A stretch of DNA of 64,000 nt from Metapseudomonas boanensis (GCF_018704125.1 NZ_JAGTIS010000002.1:682001-746000), one strand, 5' to 3'. Positions 1 to 10,932 are shown, counted from the first letter of the stretch. Notes: generated by a model not told the origin, from the letters alone. Numbers and translations: made by a program.

Positions 1-191
1 TCCTGCCGCGCTTCGCCCCCCGCGACAACAACGATGAGAGCAGCGATGCGCGCAAATACTTCCGCGCCGAGGTCTACCTGCGCGAAGGCGGGCAGGATTA
101 CGACGTGATGGGCTGGAGCCGCGAGGAAGTGATCGGCGACCTGCTCGACCAGTACGAGAAGCACCTGCACTTCCTGCATGTGGTGCGCTGA
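1..191 (+). CDS. betT: BCCT choline transporter BetT, C-terminal end only
   Basis: Only the last 62 codons lie in the window, ending at TGA 189-191; the reading frame starts at base 3. The visible piece is a hydrophilic cytoplasmic tail with FRAEVYLREGGQDYDVMGW and a closing YEKHLHFLHVVR. This tail is typical of proteobacterial BetT, a proton- or sodium-driven choline importer of the BCCT family. In BetT the C-terminal tail senses osmotic stress. The membrane domain is outside the window, so the assignment rests on the tail and on its position beside genes known to follow betT in Pseudomonas. A long hairpin begins 4 bases after the stop. Confidence 0.72.
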   Translation, partial: LPRFAPRDNNDESSDARKYFRAEVYLREGGQDYDVMGWSREEVIGDLLDQYEKHLHFLHVVR

Positions 192-194
192 GCC

Positions 195-259
195 AGCGAA
201 GCCCAACAAGGGCGGCAACGCCGCCCCATGGGCTTGCACGCAACCCGTTGGGCTTCGCT
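195..259. repeat. REP-like long inverted repeat after betT
   Basis: AGCGAAGCCCAAC (195-207) pairs perfectly with GTTGGGCTTCGCT (247-259). Between them sits a second hairpin, GGGCGGC (210-216) and GCCGCCC (220-226). The 13-mer GTTGGGCTTCGCT occurs again at 47964-47976 in another intergenic region, which suggests a dispersed repeat family rather than a simple terminator. There is no T-run. It could still stabilise or end the betT transcript. Confidence 0.6.
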
Positions 260-355
260 CAGCTCAGCGCCAGGCCGAAACATTTATCCACAGCCTGACG
301 CTGGCCTGCTCGCGCCAGGCTGCGATACTCGGCGGCTTTTCCAGCGGAAACCGGC

Positions 356-1171
356 ATGACCAGCTTCACCCTAGGCCCCCTCGCCATTCCCACGCCGCAC
401 GCCCTGCTGTACCTGGGCTTCTTCGCCGCGCTGTTCAGCGGCTGGCTGGCCGGGCGCAAACGCAAGGCCAATCCCGAGGCGGCGCTGTTCGCCATGCTAC
501 TTGGCGGCCTGCTGGTGGCACGCCTGACATTCGTCGCGCGCTACTTCGAGCAGTACGCAGCAGTGCCCATGGGCCTGCTGGATATCCGCGATGGCGGTTT
601 CAAGCCCTGGCCGGGCGTACTGGCAGCGGCGGCGATCGGCGCCGTGCTGGCCTGGCGCTCACCGGTCTTGCGCCGTCCGCTGGCCATCGCCCTGACTGTG
701 GGCGGCCTGCTCTGGGGCTGCGCCAGCGCTATCCTCTCGGCCCTCGACCAGGGTCGGCAGTTGCCCGAGCTGACCCTGCACGACCTGCACGGTAACCCGA
801 TCGCCCTGCACGATCTGGACGGCCGGCCGCTGGTGGTGAACCTCTGGGCCACCTGGTGCCCGCCGTGCCGACGCGAAATTCCGGTGCTGGAAGCCGCCCA
901 GCGAAACCATCCCGAGGTGCGCTTCGTGCTGGTGAACCAGGGGGAGCACGCCGAAGCGGTGGCCCGCTTCCTAACCGTGCAGGGCTTGAAGCCCAGCGAT
1001 GTGCTGCTCGACAGCGGCAACCGCCTGGGCCAAGCCACCGGCTCATCTGGTCTGCCAACAACGCTGTTCTACGATGCCCAGGGCCGCTTGCAGCACAGCC
1101 ACATGGGCGAGCTCTCAGCCGCGACCCTGGCGCATGGGCTGCGCCAGTTCCCCGATCCCGCCGGGCGCTAG
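356..1171 (+). CDS. TlpA-family thioredoxin with Lgt-like membrane N-terminus
   Basis: The protein has 271 residues. The first 130 carry about four hydrophobic segments (roughly 14-33, 42-62, 84-100 and 108-127). Their order and motifs (LGPLAIPTPHALLYLGF, GGLLVARLTFVARYF) recall the first half of prolipoprotein diacylglyceryl transferase, but the gene is too short for that enzyme and its catalytic loop is missing. Residues about 135-271 are a thioredoxin fold with the redox motif WCPPC at 167-171, as in TlpA and ResA. It is probably a membrane-tethered periplasmic thiol reductase; its substrate is unknown. The stop overlaps the stop of the convergent LysR gene by 4 bases. Confidence 0.8.
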   Translation: MTSFTLGPLAIPTPHALLYLGFFAALFSGWLAGRKRKANPEAALFAMLLGGLLVARLTFVARYFEQYAAVPMGLLDIRDGGFKPWPGVLAAAAIGAVLAWRSPVLRRPLAIALTVGGLLWGCASAILSALDQGRQLPELTLHDLHGNPIALHDLDGRPLVVNLWATWCPPCRREIPVLEAAQRNHPEVRFVLVNQGEHAEAVARFLTVQGLKPSDVLLDSGNRLGQATGSSGLPTTLFYDAQGRLQHSHMGELSAATLAHGLRQFPDPAGR

Positions 1172-2085
1172 CCCAACAGTTCCACCGCTGGCAGCACCAG
1201 GGAGGTCACCTCTGCCTGCAGGAAATCCCGCAACCGGCGCAAGCGGTCCTGGCCGCTGCGGGCGCGGGGCCAGACCAGGTAGTAACTCTCACCGCTGGCC
1301 ACTGCGGTGGGCCAGGGCAGACCGATGCGTCCCAGGGCCACGTCCTCGGCCACCATCACCAGATCGCCAATGGAAACGCCATAGCCGCGGGTCGCGGCGA
1401 CTATCCCCAGCTCCAGGGTGTCGAACACCTGGCCGCCCTTGAGCGACACCTGATCACCCAGCTCCATGCGCTGCAACCACTTGCGCCAGTCACGGCGGTC
1501 CGGCGTCGGGTGCAGCAGCTCGGTCTGCTGCAGACGTTCCAGGCTCCAGGGCTCGACCGCCTGCGAAGGCTCGCACACCGGGATCAGCCATTCACTGAAC
1601 AGCAGGGTCACCTCCCAGTCCTGATTGAAGTGGCCGTCGCTGAGCAACACCGCGCAATCGAAGGGCTCGTGCTGGAAATCCACCTTATCCACATCCATCC
1701 AGGCGCTGGTGAGCTGCACCTCGACATCGGGGTTGAGGTAGCGAAAGCGGCTGAGGCGCGAGAGTAACCAGCGCATGGTCAGGGTCGAGGGCGCCTTGAG
1801 GCGCAGGGTGGCATCGTCGACCCGCAGCGTCGTGCAGGCGCGCTCCAGGGCATCGAAGCCATCGCGCAGGCCGGGTAAGAGCATGCGCGCCGGCTCGGTC
1901 AGTTGCAGATTGCGCCCCTGACGCTCGAACAGGCGGCAGGAAAAGTGCTCCTCCAGGGTGCGAATGTGGCGGCTGACCGCACTCTGGGTGATGGCCAACT
2001 CCTCGGCGGCGCGCGTGAAAGAGGCATGGCGGGCGGCGGCCTCGAAGGCGCGCAAGGCATAAAGCGGAGGAAGGCGGCGCGACAT
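1168..2085 (-). CDS. LysR-family regulator, GcvA-like
   Basis: The protein has 305 residues. The N-terminal winged helix-turn-helix (about 8-65) reads ALRAFEAAARHASFTRAAEELAI followed by TQSAVSRHIRTLE, the signature of LysR regulators close to GcvA. The rest is the periplasmic-binding-protein-like effector domain. The gene is divergent from the MATE pump gene, with 138 bases between them. That gap holds a clean dyad at 2098-2112, so the regulator probably controls itself and the pump. The ligand cannot be told from sequence. ATG start with a weak AGG nine bases upstream. Confidence 0.85.
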   Translation of the reverse strand: MSRRLPPLYALRAFEAAARHASFTRAAEELAITQSAVSRHIRTLEEHFSCRLFERQGRNLQLTEPARMLLPGLRDGFDALERACTTLRVDDATLRLKAPSTLTMRWLLSRLSRFRYLNPDVEVQLTSAWMDVDKVDFQHEPFDCAVLLSDGHFNQDWEVTLLFSEWLIPVCEPSQAVEPWSLERLQQTELLHPTPDRRDWRKWLQRMELGDQVSLKGGQVFDTLELGIVAATRGYGVSIGDLVMVAEDVALGRIGLPWPTAVASGESYYLVWPRARSGQDRLRRLRDFLQAEVTSLVLPAVELLG

Positions 2086-2097
2086 GTTCGTTTACCT

Positions 2098-2112
2098 ATG
2101 AGTTTGACTCAT
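2098..2112. promoter_or_regulatory. Candidate LysR-type operator (ATGAGT-N3-ACTCAT)
   Basis: ATGAGTTTGACTCAT is a 15-base dyad with perfect 6-bp arms and a 3-base centre. It lies 12 bases upstream of the LysR start in the divergent LysR/MATE gap, where such regulators usually bind. Function is inferred. Confidence 0.45.
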
Positions 2113-2223
2113 GAATGGCATCATTTTTTTCCTTTTGTGCCGTCGCTTCAAGCCCAGGAAAATTAAATGTCCCTCAGTTGGTCGCAGGAAGCGGCCAAGG
2201 CACCTTGGAAGTGAGCGTTACTC

Positions 2224-3618
2224 ATGCCACAGAACTTGCGCAACGAACTCCTGGCGATCCTCCGCCTGGCCGGCCCGCTGATCGCCGCCCAGTTGGCGCA
2301 TGTGCTGATGGTGTTCACCGATACCGTGATGATGGGCCTGATCGGGCCTGAAGCGCTCGCAGGCGGAGGGTTGGGCGCGGCCAGTTACTCCTTCGTGTCG
2401 ATCTTCTGTGTCGGGGTGATTGCCGCCGTCGGCAACCTGGTGGCGATCCGCCATGGAGCGAGCGATACCCTCGGCGCGGTGCGGCTGACCCAATCCGGCC
2501 TGTGGCTGGCAGGCGGCATGGCGCTGGGCGCCGGCATTCTGCTGTGGAACCTGGGGCCCATCCTGCTGGCCTTCGGCCAAGCGCCGGACAGCGTCACCGG
2601 TGCCACCCAGTTCCTCTCCACGCTGGTGTTCGCCCTGCCCGGCTACCTCGCCTTCATGGCCCTACGCGGCTTCACCAGCGCCATCGGCCGGCCGGGGCCG
2701 GTGATGGCCATCAGCATCGGTGGCGCGTTGGCCAACTTCCTTCTCAACTACGCGCTGATCCACGGCCTGTTCGGCCTGCCGCGTCTGGGGCTGGCCGGTA
2801 TCGGCCTGGTCACGGCGATGGTGATGAACGCCATGGCCCTCCTGCTCGCTTGGCACATCGTGCGAAACCCCATCTACGCCGCCTACCCGCTCGCGCGCGG
2901 CCTGCTGCGCCCGTCCCGCGAGGCACTGAAGGAATTGCTGCGCCTCGGGCTGCCGATCGGCGGCACCTATGCGGTGGAATCCGGCCTGTTCGCCTTTGCT
3001 GCCTTGTGCATGGGTGCCCTGGGCAGCACCCAGCTGGCGGCACACCAGATCGCCATCCAGTCGGTGTACGTGGCCTTCATGGTGCCAGTGGGGATTTCCT
3101 ACGCGGTGACGTTCCGTATCGGCCAGCAGTACGGCGCGGGCCGACTGGAGGATGCCCGCCACGCCGGGCGCCTGGGCATTGGTTTCGGCGCCGGCTGCAT
3201 GCTGGCCTTCGCCGGGCTGTTCTGGCTGGCGCCGGAATGGGTGGTCGGGTTGTTCCTCGATCATGAGGCGGCGGAGTATCAGGAAGTGGTGCAATTGGCC
3301 GTGAGCCTGCTGGCGGTGGCCGCCTGGTTCGAGCTGTTCGACGGCACCCAGACCATTGCCATGGGCGCAATCCGTGGACTGAAGGATGCCAAGACCACGT
3401 TCCTTGTCGGCCTCGGCTGTTACTGGCTGGTGGGCGCGCCCGCAGCCTGGATGTTGGCCTTCCCGCTTGGCTGGGGCGCCGAGGGCGTCTGGTGGGGCCT
3501 GGCACTGGGCCTGGCTTGCGCGGCGGTTAGCCTGACGCTGGGCTTCGAATGGAAGACAGCGCGGCTACTGCGGCCGGCAGCGGATGCCACTGAAAAAAAC
3601 ATCTGCAGGGCGAGTTAG
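2224..3618 (+). CDS. MATE-family multidrug efflux pump
   Basis: At 464 residues this is full length for a MatE/NorM antiporter, with about twelve hydrophobic helices in two similar halves. It begins LLAILRLAGPLIAAQLAHVLM, followed by the typical first-loop DTVMMGLIGPEALAGG. Such pumps expel cationic drugs and dyes using sodium or proton gradients. It is divergent from the LysR gene upstream, which is its likely regulator. The C-terminus ends in a short hydrophilic tail. The ribosome binding site is poor (GGAAG, 13 bases from the ATG). Confidence 0.88.
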   Translation: MPQNLRNELLAILRLAGPLIAAQLAHVLMVFTDTVMMGLIGPEALAGGGLGAASYSFVSIFCVGVIAAVGNLVAIRHGASDTLGAVRLTQSGLWLAGGMALGAGILLWNLGPILLAFGQAPDSVTGATQFLSTLVFALPGYLAFMALRGFTSAIGRPGPVMAISIGGALANFLLNYALIHGLFGLPRLGLAGIGLVTAMVMNAMALLLAWHIVRNPIYAAYPLARGLLRPSREALKELLRLGLPIGGTYAVESGLFAFAALCMGALGSTQLAAHQIAIQSVYVAFMVPVGISYAVTFRIGQQYGAGRLEDARHAGRLGIGFGAGCMLAFAGLFWLAPEWVVGLFLDHEAAEYQEVVQLAVSLLAVAAWFELFDGTQTIAMGAIRGLKDAKTTFLVGLGCYWLVGAPAAWMLAFPLGWGAEGVWWGLALGLACAAVSLTLGFEWKTARLLRPAADATEKNICRAS

Positions 3619-3667
3619 GTGCGGTTCTGCTCCATGGAAGGCTTGCGCATGGCCATTCGTGCCGACG

Positions 3668-5026
3668 CTACGCGCAGCCCGGCCCGCAGCCTGTCGCGGG
3701 GGCCGGATAAACCGGAGCGAAGCCGCCACCGGGGGTGCGGAAATTGGTGGTCTGGCCCTGATAGACCCGCGCCGCCACCCACTGCACCTCGCCCAGATAG
3801 GCGTAATTGCGCAGATCGAACTTCAGTGCCGGGCCGGCATTTGCCATCACGCGCTGGCCGGGTTGCACCAAGGCCTGCGCCACGAAATCGCCGGCGAGGA
3901 TGTCCTGCCAGACCCGCTGAGTCAGCTTGTCGCCACGATAGGCTGCGCGGCTGCCGTATCCCCCGCGCGGCTTGAAGAACAGGCGCCGCCGCTCCTGCCA
4001 CAGGCGCTCGGCATCCTCTGGCGTTACCACCTCGGTATGCGGGATGGCAGCCGCCAAGACCTCGGCCTCGGCTGCCGGCAGCCCGGCACGGCGCAAGAAA
4101 CCACTATCGCCCAGCAGCGCCAGGTTGCGCTTGTCGGCATACAGCGCATGGCTTTGCGGGTGCGGTGTGAGCACGACCGCGCGCTGTAGATAGGCCTGCT
4201 GCAGCACGGCATTGGCTGCCTCGTCGAGGGCGAAATCGGTCAGCCGGTTGTAGACCAGGTCGATGGCCAGCTCGCCGCACCACAGGCGCCCTTCGCGCAA
4301 TTCCAGGTCGGTCGGATCGGCGATCACCGCTTGCAGGCCGTGCCCCTGGAACAATTGCTGGAACAGCAGGAACTCCGGGTAAAGGTATTGCTGTGCCGGC
4401 GCCGCATCGACAATGGCGATACTTGCCAGCGGCCTCGCCTGCCCGGCCAGCGCCCACTCGCGGCGGAACATGGCGAGGATCGCCGCCTCCAGCATCTCGG
4501 CCCGTCCCGTGGGCGGCAACAGTTGCTCGATTGCGGGACAGCAGGCGCGCTGCGCCCTTGCCAGGACCGCATTGAGCAGCGCACCGCCGGCATTGCTGTT
4601 GATCTCGATCAGGCCGAAGGCATCGCCATCCAGGTGGAAGTCGTAGCCAAAAAACACCCCGCGCGGCCCCATCGCCATCCGAGCGATGGCCGGCGCCCTG
4701 GCCAGCACCTCTTCGCGATAGGCCGGCAGGGCTATGGCAGCCTCTGCGGCGCGAACCACATCAGTCATTCGCGTCAGCTCAGCCGGCGCAACGAACACCG
4801 GATGACTGGCGAACAGGTAAGGGCAGCGCTCGCGCACCAACTCATACACCCCCGGCAGCCCCAGGTGCGTCTCCAGCGCCGCGCGCAGTGCCTGCTCGTC
4901 CAGGCCGATGCAGAAGCACCGGCTGTTCAGGGCCTGCACCGACACCTCGGCGAAGGCCGACTGCACGGCCGCGGGCAAAGACTCGGTGATGGCGGTGCAC
5001 GCCGGCAGATCGGTGGAATCGGACAT
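3668..5026 (-). CDS. Uncharacterised ATP-grasp-like protein
   Basis: I do not recognise a specific function. From ATG 5026 the protein has 452 residues. An upstream in-frame extension would run into the neighbouring EAL gene and looks non-coding, so the MSDST start is preferred; MTTLRM at 5056 is an alternative. Residues 138-148 read GLIEINSNAGG, and later blocks read FFKPRGGYGSRAAYRG and ALKFDLRNYAYLG. These resemble the nucleotide and magnesium sites of ATP-grasp carboxylate-amine ligases. The gene stands alone between convergent MATE and the EAL gene, with no peptide precursor or partner seen. The tail has two cysteines (TGCGPGCA). Confidence 0.65.
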   Translation of the reverse strand: MSDSTDLPACTAITESLPAAVQSAFAEVSVQALNSRCFCIGLDEQALRAALETHLGLPGVYELVRERCPYLFASHPVFVAPAELTRMTDVVRAAEAAIALPAYREEVLARAPAIARMAMGPRGVFFGYDFHLDGDAFGLIEINSNAGGALLNAVLARAQRACCPAIEQLLPPTGRAEMLEAAILAMFRREWALAGQARPLASIAIVDAAPAQQYLYPEFLLFQQLFQGHGLQAVIADPTDLELREGRLWCGELAIDLVYNRLTDFALDEAANAVLQQAYLQRAVVLTPHPQSHALYADKRNLALLGDSGFLRRAGLPAAEAEVLAAAIPHTEVVTPEDAERLWQERRRLFFKPRGGYGSRAAYRGDKLTQRVWQDILAGDFVAQALVQPGQRVMANAGPALKFDLRNYAYLGEVQWVAARVYQGQTTNFRTPGGGFAPVYPAPATGCGPGCA

Positions 5027-5177
5027 GGATCGGCTCGTCATGCGCAGAGTAGTCATTACGATAGCCAGCGGCGGCGGGGCTGGAAAGCAGGACGCCAGGG
5101 CTCGCGGCAGGTTGCACGCTTCACGACAGGCACAAAGCCAATTACAGCCGATGAGGCCGGCCTGGCCCGGCGGTTCC

Positions 5178-6854
5178 CTAGGCGGAGGGCAAGCTGGCAA
5201 ACATCGGCTGGCGGGTGCCGAAAACGAGGAAACGTGCCAACTCGGCCAGTGGCAACGGCCGACTGATCCAGTAGCCCTGGGCCTGGTCGCAGCCGAATTG
5301 CCGCAACAGGGCCAGCTGCTCGGCGTTCTCCACACCTTCCGCAACCACTTCCAGCTTGAGGTTCTGTGCCAGGTTGATCATCGCCTTGACCAGTTGGCGA
5401 TTCTCCGAGCGTTCGTGCATGTCGCCTACGAAGCTCTTGTCGATCTTGAGCAGCGCGATAGGCAGGCTGCTGAGGTGGACGAAGGACGAGAAGCCGGTTC
5501 CGAAGTCATCCAGCGAAAAACGCACGCCAAGTTTGCCGAGGGCATCCATCGTCTGCCGGACCTGGTCGCTGCGGCGCATCACGGCCGTTTCGGTGAGTTC
5601 GAACTCCAGCCATCTGGCATCGATGCCGCGCTCGCTGATCAGCCGACTCAGGGTCGGTAGCAGTTGGCTGTCCTGGAACTGCCGGAACGACAGGTTCACC
5701 GCCATGTGCAGCGGTGGCAGCCCCCGACCGCGCAACCATTGCATGTCGCGCAGGGCGCGGGAGATCACCCAGTAACCCAGCGGGACGATCAGGCCGCTCT
5801 CCTCAGCCAGCGGGACGAACTCGTTGGGGGTCAGCAGGCCGCGCTCGGCGTGCCGCCAGCGCACCAGCGCCTCCAGGCCGACGATGGTGCCGGTCTTCAG
5901 GCACAGGCGTGGCTGGTAGTGCAGCTCCAGTTCGTCCCGACGCAAGGCGCGGCGCAGCTCGCTTTCCAGGTCGGCCCGGCTGCGCGCGCTGCGGTTGATC
6001 CGCTCGTCGAATATGTGGAAGGTGCAGCCCTGAGTCGCCTTGGCCTGCTGCATGGCAATGTGCGCATGCCACATCAGCGGGTCTGCGCCCTCGCGGGAGC
6101 GCGCCTGCGCCAGGCCCAGGCTGCAACCGAGGAGCAGGCTTTCACCGTCCACCCAGTAAGGTTCGGCCAGCGCCTCGACGATATGCTCGGCAAGGCGTGC
6201 GAGTCGCGTTGGATCGTGCCGAATATCCAGCAGCAAAGCGAATTCATCGCTACCCAGACGCGCCAGCTGGTCTCTGGACCCTAGCTGTGCCTTCAGGCGT
6301 GCTACCACCTGTCGGATCAGACGGTCACCGGCCTGGTAGCCGAGGGCGTCGTTGGCGTGGCGAAAGTTATCCAGGTCAAGATGGCCGAGCGCCAACCCGC
6401 GCCCCTCATACTCCATCAGCCGGGCGGCCAGAAGTGTCTGAAAACCCTGGCGGTTGGCGATGCCGGTCAGCGGGTCCTGCTCGGCCAGGCGTTCCAGCGC
6501 CCCCTGCAAGGTTCGCCGCTCACGGACATGGCGCAAAGTCCTGCGCACGACATCGACGCTGAGGTGCTCGCGCACCAGCCAGTCACAGGCTCCCTGCGGG
6601 GGCTCGCTCGGCTCACTCTCGAGCAACAGGATGACCGGCAGTGGGCAACGACCGGCGGGCGGCACGTGGCCTGGAGTGCAGAGGATCACCGCTGCGCCCG
6701 GATCATCGAGCAGATCGCGGGCAGCTTCCCAGGAGACGGCGGTGATCAATGGGGATGCGCTGCCCATCGCGGCCAGAAGCTCGCGGAGACGTTCAGCCCA
6801 GACTGGCGATTCGGCCAGCAGGAGCATGCGCAAGGGCTCTGAGAGCGCGGACAA
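5178..6854 (-). CDS. REC-like/GGDEF/EAL cyclic-di-GMP phosphodiesterase
   Basis: The protein has 558 residues. Residues 1-110 look like a receiver domain without a clear phospho-acceptor. Next comes a GGDEF domain whose signature is degenerate (LARLGSDEF), so it is unlikely to make c-di-GMP. The C-terminal EAL domain looks intact: LEALVRWRH, ELTETAVM, DDFGTGFSSF, LKIDKSF and AEGVENAEQ hold the metal and catalytic residues. Position and architecture match ProE (PA5295) of P. aeruginosa, an active phosphodiesterase; this match is from memory. The start is TTG, chosen because GGGAGG lies five to six bases upstream and no better ATG fits. Confidence 0.86.
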   Translation of the reverse strand: MSALSEPLRMLLLAESPVWAERLRELLAAMGSASPLITAVSWEAARDLLDDPGAAVILCTPGHVPPAGRCPLPVILLLESEPSEPPQGACDWLVREHLSVDVVRRTLRHVRERRTLQGALERLAEQDPLTGIANRQGFQTLLAARLMEYEGRGLALGHLDLDNFRHANDALGYQAGDRLIRQVVARLKAQLGSRDQLARLGSDEFALLLDIRHDPTRLARLAEHIVEALAEPYWVDGESLLLGCSLGLAQARSREGADPLMWHAHIAMQQAKATQGCTFHIFDERINRSARSRADLESELRRALRRDELELHYQPRLCLKTGTIVGLEALVRWRHAERGLLTPNEFVPLAEESGLIVPLGYWVISRALRDMQWLRGRGLPPLHMAVNLSFRQFQDSQLLPTLSRLISERGIDARWLEFELTETAVMRRSDQVRQTMDALGKLGVRFSLDDFGTGFSSFVHLSSLPIALLKIDKSFVGDMHERSENRQLVKAMINLAQNLKLEVVAEGVENAEQLALLRQFGCDQAQGYWISRPLPLAELARFLVFGTRQPMFASLPSA

Positions 6855-6940
6855 ATGACCTCCCCGGGGTCAAGGATTCTGCAGCGTGATAACGCCACTT
6901 TGCGCCGTTATCGGCGTCGTTCTCGTCAGGCATCCTTGCC

Positions 6941-6970
6941 CGCCCCGTCTGGCTCAAGCCATCCGGGGCG
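6941..6970. other. Strong hairpin in the EAL/rep gap
   Basis: CGCCCCG (6941-6947) pairs with CGGGGCG (6964-6970), and inside it TGGCT (6950-6954) pairs with AGCCA (6957-6961). The two stems are separated by a symmetric TC/TC internal loop. It sits in the 257-base divergent gap between the EAL gene and rep. No T-run follows. A shorter dyad, GATAACG/CGTTATC, lies at 6888-6912. Role unknown. Confidence 0.4.
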
Positions 6971-7111
6971 GATCAATCCTACTTGATGCGGGGAAATATC
7001 CAAGCACAACCCTCATGCAAAGGGTGATGGATCACAGAGCGTCCGGATACGCTTCGGTAGAAACCGCCGGCCTGCTAGAATGCGCGGCCATTCGCCTCGA
7101 TCCATTGCAGT

Positions 7112-9749
<2,638 letters not shown>

Positions 9750-9786
9750 GCCCTGAGCGCGACATCAGGTCGCAGTTGAGAGGCAC

Positions 9787-9814
9787 AAAAAAGCCGCCCT
9801 CGGGCGGCTTTTTT
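9787..9814. terminator. Bidirectional intrinsic terminator, xpt and cytochrome c5
   Basis: GCCGCCC (9793-9799) pairs with GGGCGGC (9802-9808), flanked by a run of A on the left and T on the right. It serves both convergent genes. Confidence 0.9.
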
Positions 9815-9830
9815 GTCGCTGTCGAGTCTA

Positions 9831-10253
9831 TTACAGACCGGACATCTTCTTGATGGTGGCTTTCAGCTCATCATCGGTGCAGTCAGCACAGGTGCCTTTC
9901 GGTGGCATCGCGTTGATGCCCGTGATGGCCTTGGCCAGGATGCCGTCGAGGCCGCCCTGGTGGTCAGCACGCTCTTTCCAGGCTGCCTTGTCGCCGATCT
10001 TCGGCGCGCCGAGCACGCCAGCGGTGTGGCAAGCGCCACAATGTTTGGCAATGATGTCGTCCGGAGTACGAGCACCGCCGCCAGCGGCAGCAGCCACGGC
10101 ACCGACGCCCTTGCACTCTTGCCCCATCACGCAGACTTCACCGACCGGCTTGATGCGTTCGGCGATGGCATCGTCGGTCGCGGCCTGAGCGCTGACAGCC
10201 CACAGGGCCAATACGGCGGCATGGGCCGCCAGCATTTTCTTGATTAGGTTCAC
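9831..10253 (-). CDS. cycB: Cytochrome c5, periplasmic
   Basis: From GTG 10253 the protein has 140 residues. It starts with a Sec signal peptide (NLIKKMLAAHAAVLALWAVSAQA), so the mature protein is periplasmic or membrane-associated. One haem-binding site, CGACH, lies near residue 75. The distal methionine is probably in GINAMPPKGTCADC, where the extra CADC cysteine pair is typical of cytochrome c5. It carries electrons to terminal oxidases. GTG was chosen because GAGGG sits seven bases upstream and the signal peptide begins there. A good -10 (TATACT) lies at 10312-10317 on this strand. Confidence 0.9.
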   Translation of the reverse strand: MNLIKKMLAAHAAVLALWAVSAQAATDDAIAERIKPVGEVCVMGQECKGVGAVAAAAGGGARTPDDIIAKHCGACHTAGVLGAPKIGDKAAWKERADHQGGLDGILAKAITGINAMPPKGTCADCTDDELKATIKKMSGL

Positions 10254-10311
10254 CCTTACACCCTCATCGTGGCTAGAGACGCCCGCGGCCACGGTTTCGC
10301 GGGCGGGCGCA

Positions 10312-10340
10312 AGTATAACGGTAAGCCCGTCATGCTGAAA
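10312..10340 (-). promoter_or_regulatory. Candidate promoter of the cytochrome c5 gene
   Basis: On the minus strand a perfect TATACT -10 box lies at 10317-10312. A weak TTTCAG at 10340-10335 is 17 bases upstream as a possible -35. The GC-rich hairpin GCCCGCG/CGCGGGC at 10281-10304 would fall in the leader. Confidence 0.4.
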
Positions 10341-10383
10341 TAACCCTGCAGGGCTCAATGCCAAGGCGTGACGGGAGAGCTTT

Positions 10384-10932
10384 TCAGAAATTCGCAGGAG
10401 ACGTGGCGCTGATCAGCCGGGCGGGCGCATCGAAAGGATTACGGAATCGATGTGGCTTGCTGCTTTCGAAGTAGTAGCTGTCACCCGGCTCGAGCACGTA
10501 GACATCGCTGCCCACCGTCAGCTCCAGTCGCCCTTCCACCAGCATGCCGGCTTCCTCGCCGTCGTGGGCGTACATCTCATCACCGGTATCGGAGCCTGGC
10601 GGGTAGGTTTCGTCGAGGAACGCGATGGCCCGGCTCGGATGGGCCTTGCCCACCAGCTTCATGGTAATGGCGCCGCTACAGATGTCGGTGAGTTCGGAGG
10701 CCCGGTAGACGACCTGGACCTGATTGTCCTGCTCCAGGTCGAGCGAGAAGAATTCCACCAACGACATCGGAATACCGCCCAGCACCTTCTTCAGCGAACT
10801 GATGGAGGGGCTGACGCTGTTCTTCTCGATCATGGAAATCGTGCTGTTGGTGACGCCCGCCCGCTTGGCGAGTTCACGCTGGGAGAGGCCTTTCAGCTTG
10901 CGAATGGCTTGCAGTCGAACACCAACGTCCAA
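10384..10932 (-). CDS. pauR: Polyamine-responsive repressor PauR
   Basis: The protein has 182 residues. Residues 1-62 are an XRE-type helix-turn-helix (VGVRLQAIRKLKGLSQRELAK, VTNSTISMIE). A C-terminal cupin domain follows (GDEMYAHDGEEAGMLVEGRLEL and LEPGDSYYFESSKPHRFRNP). This layout matches PauR and PuuR, which repress polyamine catabolic genes until putrescine or cadaverine binds the cupin. The surrounding genes (PuuB-like oxidase, KauB, aminotransferase) fit its known targets. A 13-bp inverted repeat at 10994-11025 upstream is a candidate autoregulatory operator. Confidence 0.88.
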   Translation of the reverse strand: MDVGVRLQAIRKLKGLSQRELAKRAGVTNSTISMIEKNSVSPSISSLKKVLGGIPMSLVEFFSLDLEQDNQVQVVYRASELTDICSGAITMKLVGKAHPSRAIAFLDETYPPGSDTGDEMYAHDGEEAGMLVEGRLELTVGSDVYVLEPGDSYYFESSKPHRFRNPFDAPARLISATSPANF

